From contig CAVQRC010000028.1 in NCBI GenBank assembly GCA_963715045.1, positions 1 to 39,798 on the forward strand: 39,798 bases of DNA, given 5' to 3'. The notes under the pieces were generated by a model. The model did not search any database. It was not told the DNA's origin and saw nothing but the letters and a program-made list of their open reading frames with translations. Shown here in pieces: positions 35,630-39,798 of the stretch. Origin of the DNA: CAVQRC01 sp963715045 (GTDB taxonomy: Bacteria > Planctomycetota > Planctomycetia > Pirellulales > Lacipirellulaceae). Made by a program: the position numbers and the translations under genes. How positions within the stretch are numbered: position 1 is the stretch's first letter; each line of letters opens with the position of its first letter.

Positions 35630-36630
35630 CGCTTCAACCACAACTGGATGTCGTCCAAGCATGCCGACCCTTCGTAACTGTCCACGTGGGGCTCTCCGAT
35701 GTAGCCCCACTCCTCTTCGGACGCATTCTCACCCATTCCGAAAATATCGTCGAGTGGGACGGGAGTCGTTTCCAGTCCGGGAAGCAGCGTGCCGTCGGCA
35801 TCGTAGGCCCGCATGATCAGATGCCCGTCGTTTTTCTCGATTTCGACGTGGTACCACGCGTCCGGCTCGTAGGTGAAAGCGACCTCCCAGTTCCATTTGC
35901 CGGTCTGCCAGACTTTGCCGTCCCAGCACTTGAGCAGCCCCGGCACGCCGTTGACCCACCGCGGCTCGTCTTTGTCGCGGTCGTAGTTGGGGTGCGGGTC
36001 CGGGTCCATATAGATGAAATACGTGCCGCGCTCGACGCCGACGTGGTCGTTGGAATCGATGACGGCCTTGCGGTAGCGGTGCCAGAATTCCTCGCCGCTG
36101 TCAGGCGAGATCAGCCGCGACGAGATGGTGAGCCAGTAGAACCCGTTCTCGATGTAGTCGGGCCACTTGTACTTGAAGGCCGGATCGTCGAAGTCTTCGG
36201 GGTGTTCGTAGTGTTGTTTCTCGTAGGCCATCCGGCCCACCTTGACCGAGAGCCGGTACTCGGCCGGCAGTTGTTCGGTGAGCCGGATCAGGACCGAATC
36301 CGAGAAGTTTTCGCTGACCAGCCGGGCGGCCCCCCGTTCAACGACGATGCTCGCGCCGGCCCCCCGCAGATTGGCCGTCAGCCACCCGTCCTCACCAAAG
36401 GTCTGGCCATCGACCAACGTGAGAGGCGTATCAAAAGTCTCCTGATGCAGCAGCTGCCACGGCCCATCGACGAGCGGCTCGGCGGCGGCCGGCACCGACA
36501 CCGGCGGCTCCGGGGTCCCGCAGGAGATGCACAGGCCGACGCACAGTCCTATGGCGACGGCTTGGAGGGCGACTGCGACGCTGCGAAGACCGCAGAAACT
36601 ATGGCGATTACGGATGCTGATGTAATTCAT
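35626..36630 (-). CDS. Lipoprotein with a concanavalin-like (jelly-roll) domain
   Basis: A 334-residue product with an N-terminal signal and lipobox (LQAVAIGLCVGLCISC), so probably lipid-anchored in the envelope. From about residue 58 it reads as a beta-sandwich of LamG/concanavalin type: LLHQETFDTPLTLVDGQTFG, YRLSVKVGRMAYEKQHYEH, ENGFYWLTISSRLISPDSG, NWEVAFTYEPDAWYHVEIEK and GSACLDDIQLWLKR. Many family members bind or cleave polysaccharides, but I see no catalytic signature. Coupled by a 4-nt overlap to the EEP-family gene, so the two form an operon. Confidence 0.72.
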   Translation of the reverse strand: MNYISIRNRHSFCGLRSVAVALQAVAIGLCVGLCISCGTPEPPVSVPAAAEPLVDGPWQLLHQETFDTPLTLVDGQTFGEDGWLTANLRGAGASIVVERGAARLVSENFSDSVLIRLTEQLPAEYRLSVKVGRMAYEKQHYEHPEDFDDPAFKYKWPDYIENGFYWLTISSRLISPDSGEEFWHRYRKAVIDSNDHVGVERGTYFIYMDPDPHPNYDRDKDEPRWVNGVPGLLKCWDGKVWQTGKWNWEVAFTYEPDAWYHVEIEKNDGHLIMRAYDADGTLLPGLETTPVPLDDIFGMGENASEEEWGYIGEPHVDSYEGSACLDDIQLWLKR

Positions 36631-37279
36631 TTACTCTGGTCGCGATCTTTGGATGCGATCGATTGGACAGTGTTTTACGCGGTCAGGCGGAATTGGCTGA
36701 GAATAAATCGTGGCCTGTCGCCCAGCTACGCGATGCTCAGGCAGCTTTTGCGATCGTGATGCTACCACCAACTGCGTTCCTGTCACGGAGTGCCAGGCCT
36801 ACATGCCACTCAGATCCAACCTTTCCACCAATACCACGCGATCCCGATCCACTCGTGCAGCACCGCTTTCATTCTGCTGTATCGCTCCGCCGCCAGGCAG
36901 GAATGACTCAGGTGGCAGACATCCTGAAATTTGTCGTCCTGAAATTCTCGTCCTCGAGCCGCGTGGCCGCGTTCTCCGTGATGAATCTTCTGGTCCCCAA
37001 GCCCAAACACTCGCCACCGGACCGCATCTCAGCATTTCAGGCGCCTCACGACAGCCACCGCGGCTGAGTGCTATTTTGGCCGTAAACGCGGTCGGGTGAC
37101 AGAACCTTGCCGTCGGCGAATGCGGACAGGACCACCAAATCTGCGGTACACACGGTCAGTGCAGTGCCTGGTCCTTCAGCTTCTTGCTATGCTGCGTGCC
37201 CGTCACGGGCGGAGCTGGCCACGGACGCCGCCAATTTAGAGATTTACGGAAACCGGTAATTCCCTATCAGGCGAGAGTG
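36631..37279. other. Intergenic region with a 130-bp repeat fragment
   Basis: About 650 bp with no gene I can support. GTCACGGAGTGCCAGGCCTACATG at 36780-36803 (with GTCACGGAGTGCC and CTACATG both present) is a remnant of the 130-bp repeat. Open frames here (for instance on the minus strand at 36799-37035) lack family features. Confidence 0.4.
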
Positions 37280-38734
37280 ATGACCGAACCGCTCATTCTT
37301 GGAATCGACTTAGGGACAACTACCGTTACGACCATCGCGGTCGACGCGGCGACAGGACAGGTCGTTGCTTCATCCACGACGGAGACGGCTGGAAACACAA
37401 CATCTTCCGACGATCGCAAACGAGGTCGTTCGCAGTGGAATCCGGATGCGATGCTGAAGAGCGGCCTCGACTCCCTGACCCGGCTGGCATCACAGCTCGG
37501 CGAGCGGACTGCAGAGGTCGTCTCTCTCGGCGTGACCGGCCAACAGCATGGGGTGGTTCTCATCGATCCGACGCGACGGCCAGTGTCACCTTTCATCAGC
37601 TGGCAAGACCAGAGAGGCAACGACCTGATTCCAGGTCAGGCAATCTCCTGGATAGACGCTGCCCGCGAGCGTCTGGGCGAAGACGCGGTCCAGCGAACCG
37701 GTTGCCGTCTCAACACCGGATTTCTCGCCACCACGCTGTTCTCGGCTCGAACGAGCACGGCCAGCTCCCGGCTAACGCCTCAGCCTGCTTTCTGATGGAT
37801 CTGTTCGTATTAACCCTCACGGATACAACTCCGATCACCGATCCAACCGTCGCGGCGTCGGCAGGAGTTCTTGATGTCGCCAATCGATCCTGGGATACCG
37901 ATGCGATTGCTGCTCTCGGTCTCAGAAGCGAACTGTTTCCCGAGGTGAGAGAAGCGAACAGTCCGGCGGGTCGTCTATCGGAAGAATTTTCAACCGCGAC
38001 GGGCCTGCCACCAGGGCTGCCCGTCTCGGTCTCGATTGGAGATCACCAGGCGAGTTTTCTTGGAAGCATCTCCGACGTCCAAGGCAGCGTGCTTCTCAAC
38101 GTCGGGACCGGAGCCCAGGTAGCAGCGTTCACAGAGGGCTACACGTTCGCGCAGCCGATTGAACTCCGCCCGTTTCCAGTGCGAGGCAATCTGTTGTCCA
38201 ACGTCGGGCTGACAGGCGGCTGGTCGTTTCAGGTCATCGAGAATTTCGTTCGCCAACTGGGCGTGGAGCTCTTCGGAGCCGCCCGCGAGACGCGTCTCTA
38301 CAAGGAACTCAGCCGCTTGGCTGAACAGGCGGCCTCCAATTGCGGCGGTCTGAAGTGTGTACCCACCTTTTCTGGAACCCGCGGTGACCCAAATCAGACC
38401 GGGTCGTTCCTTGGAGCCACGCCCGAAAACCTCACTCCGGCGAACTTCGCTCGAGCGGTTGTGAACGGAATGGCTCAAAATTATCGGGAGGCCTGGGCCA
38501 GATTACGGCCGTGACGGGAGTTCGTAATTCTTCGCCAAGAGGCTCGTCGGTGCTGGAAACGGTTTGCGAGAAAGTTGCGTGCTCACGGCGGCGGTGTCGG
38601 ATGAGTTCGGAGTTGCTCCGGCTTTCACGCATCATCGAGAAGAAGCCGCGTTCGGGGCTGCTTTGATCGGTGCCCTGTCCGCCGGCGTGTTTGATTCGCT
38701 GGAATGGGCCGGCACGCTTATCCACTACCAGTAG
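37280..38734 (+). CDS. FGGY-family sugar kinase, possibly sedoheptulokinase, two frameshifts
   Basis: Phosphorylates a sugar with ATP. Start ATG at 37280 after GGCGAGAG. N-terminal actin-like domain: LGIDLGTTTVTTIAVD (phosphate 1 loop), GVTGQQHGVVLID, ISWQDQRGND. C-terminal domain: SIGDHQASFLGS, VLLNVGTGAQVAAFTEGYTF, LRPFPVRGNLLSNVGLTGGW and, after a frame change, LVGAGNGLRESCVLTAAVSD and HHREEAAFGAALIGALSAG, ending IHYQ. The frame shifts near 37745 and again near 38510 in the opposite sense; corrected length is about 484 residues. The GDHQAS and NVGTGAQ signatures resemble sedoheptulokinases more than xylulokinases, but substrate choice is a guess. Confidence 0.78.
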
Positions 38735-39451
38735 GCGTGAAGTTAGCACTGCACTTTCGGTAGTTCGTGCTGCGAACCGCAAGGTGTTCACGACGATGTC
38801 GCTCTCCGTCTGTACGGGCTTTCCGATTGAGCTTCATCAAGGTGGGTGGGCACCGACGGCCACTACCGATCCCCGCAGGCGCCGCGAAGGCGGCAGCAAC
38901 CACCGCGATCGGCACGCTAAGCGACAGAACTACCTCCCAAATCGGCCACACAGCCACCGCAGACGGGCTCGGAGTTCGTGGTGCGTTCCCGGTGACCCGC
39001 ACCTGCGACGTGGTTTCCAGGGATTCGGCGGATGACGGCAGGTGTATGGGGCCAGGATGAGCGCGCGTGCAGTCAGGGCATTACGCGAGCACGCCGCAGA
39101 GAGCAGGTAGGCGCAGACCGAGGGCGTTTCGTAGTATCGTTAGTGCAGGTACCGGCGGCACAGTGGTGGGCGCGGTCTTTCGGTGATGAAAACTGTAATC
39201 GTTTGAAGCAAGAACTGTTAAACTGACCTATGCGAACTTGCGTTACGTGACTCGCAAAATCAAGACGTTTGCCACTATCGAATTCACTGATTTGAGGGTT
39301 CTCTCATCGAAAACACATTGTGTATGCTGTGGACGAGTGCTTTGCTCAAAAGGCTTCTTTTACTCCCTTAAGCGTTCGATCACTCACGTGCTAATCGATA
39401 TTTGAACCGCATTTCAGCACTTTTCATACCGAGAGTAAGGTAAGGAAGGAC
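38735..39451. other. Intergenic region, no supported gene
   Basis: About 700 bp. GC is high up to ~39130 and drops markedly after 39180 (AAAACTGTAATCG onward), which suggests a promoter region for the following gene. A minus-strand frame at 38718-39002 has one membrane-like stretch (VVLSLSVPIAVVAAAFAAPA) but overlaps the kinase end and lacks other support. Confidence 0.4.
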
Positions 39452-39798
39452 ATGGTTCGCATTACAGCACGTATTGCCATCGCGACGCTTATCTCGGCTT
39501 GGCTCGTTCAGTTCGCATTTATCGCAAAGTTTGGTGAACCCTATCCGGCGTTGTGGATGCCTGGCTTCGGAGGTAATGTCTACGGCCCAGAAGGAATCAA
39601 GGTTGTCCGACCCAAGATCGTGTTTCGATTCGCAAACGGCGAGGAGCGGACTATTGCCACGCGGGACCTGATGGCTGGTATTCCCGTTAGCATGCACAAC
39701 ATGGCAATGCGGCTGTTTGGCTCAGTCCCTGGCGGTCAGGTCGCAGCTGTGTCCAGCGGCCGCGATCGAATGGTTGGTCCTGGATGTATTTCCGGGTT
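39452..39798 (+). CDS. Membrane-anchored hypothetical protein, cut by the window end
   Basis: Open from the ATG at 39452 to the edge without a stop (115 residues seen). GGAAGGA lies 3-9 nt upstream as ribosome-binding site. It begins MVRITARIAIATLISAWLVQ, a signal-anchor, followed by FAFIAKFGEPYPALWMPGFG and a globular part with KVVRPKIVFRFANGEERTIA. GC is lower than in neighbouring genes. No family recognised. Confidence 0.6.
   Translation, partial: MVRITARIAIATLISAWLVQFAFIAKFGEPYPALWMPGFGGNVYGPEGIKVVRPKIVFRFANGEERTIATRDLMAGIPVSMHNMAMRLFGSVPGGQVAAVSSGRDRMVGPGCISG

Noticed and set aside
38718..39002. Minus-strand 94-residue frame with one membrane-like stretch
   Set aside because: It overlaps the end of the sugar kinase, has no recognisable start context and no family resemblance.

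Overview
The window looks like a chromosomal segment of a GC-rich planctomycete (Planctomycetota, probably Pirellulales-like). The evidence is a secreted protein with the N-terminal LEERLMMSA sorting-type motif, PEP-CTERM proteins, Planctomycete-type lipoproteins, a cluster of tetrahydromethanopterin (H4MPT) biosynthesis genes of the kind known from planctomycetes and methylotrophs, and large intergenic repeat arrays. No tRNA, rRNA, phage, insertion-sequence transposase or CRISPR was recognised.

Layout. 1-1550 is an array of ~260-bp repeats (subfamily A), followed by a FabD-like acyltransferase. A promoter and a cyclic-di-GMP-I riboswitch (3045-3137) precede a large secreted metalloprotease with Calx-beta and VCBS repeats (3320-7483). 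A lipoprotein (minus strand), repeat array B1, a membrane-anchored PQQ-like propeller protein (minus), then galE and a family 4 glycosyltransferase (plus) follow. Array B2 separates these from the minus-strand H4MPT/pABA cluster at 14704-21345. In transcription order that cluster is SDR, DHPS-like (DUF6513), a 130-bp repeat array, pabB, pabA, DUF447, beta-RFAP synthase. Array B3, two small hypothetical proteins, pdxJ, dapA, a zone of duplicated dapA ends and AT-rich inverted repeats, mgtE (minus) and rnc (plus) come next. The right third (28.4-36.6 kb) holds arrays C1-C3, a small secreted protein, one intact and one broken PEP-CTERM gene, a degraded gene-fragment duplication, an EEP-family hydrolase and a lipoprotein (both minus). 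An FGGY sugar kinase and the start of a membrane-anchored protein close the window.

How the genes work together. pabA and pabB make aminodeoxychorismate, the precursor of 4-aminobenzoate. Beta-RFAP synthase condenses 4-aminobenzoate with PRPP in the first committed step of methanopterin synthesis. The DHPS-like protein and DUF447 are regular companions of H4MPT genes. The metalloprotease appears to be under c-di-GMP control, which would link it to surface or biofilm life. galE and the glycosyltransferase point to cell-surface polysaccharide.

Two cautions. First, at least ten genes carry single-base frameshifts as given, including genes that are normally kept (pdxJ, rnc, pabA, pabB, mgtE). 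I read most of these as sequence or assembly errors rather than gene death. Second, roughly 7.5 kb (about a fifth) of the window is repeat DNA, which throws up many long open frames on both strands; I do not consider those genes. The repeat arrays are the most unusual structural feature: three subfamilies share one architecture of four alternating GCCGGGCTT boxes per unit, fill gene junctions and in several cases appear to supply the stop codon of the adjacent gene.
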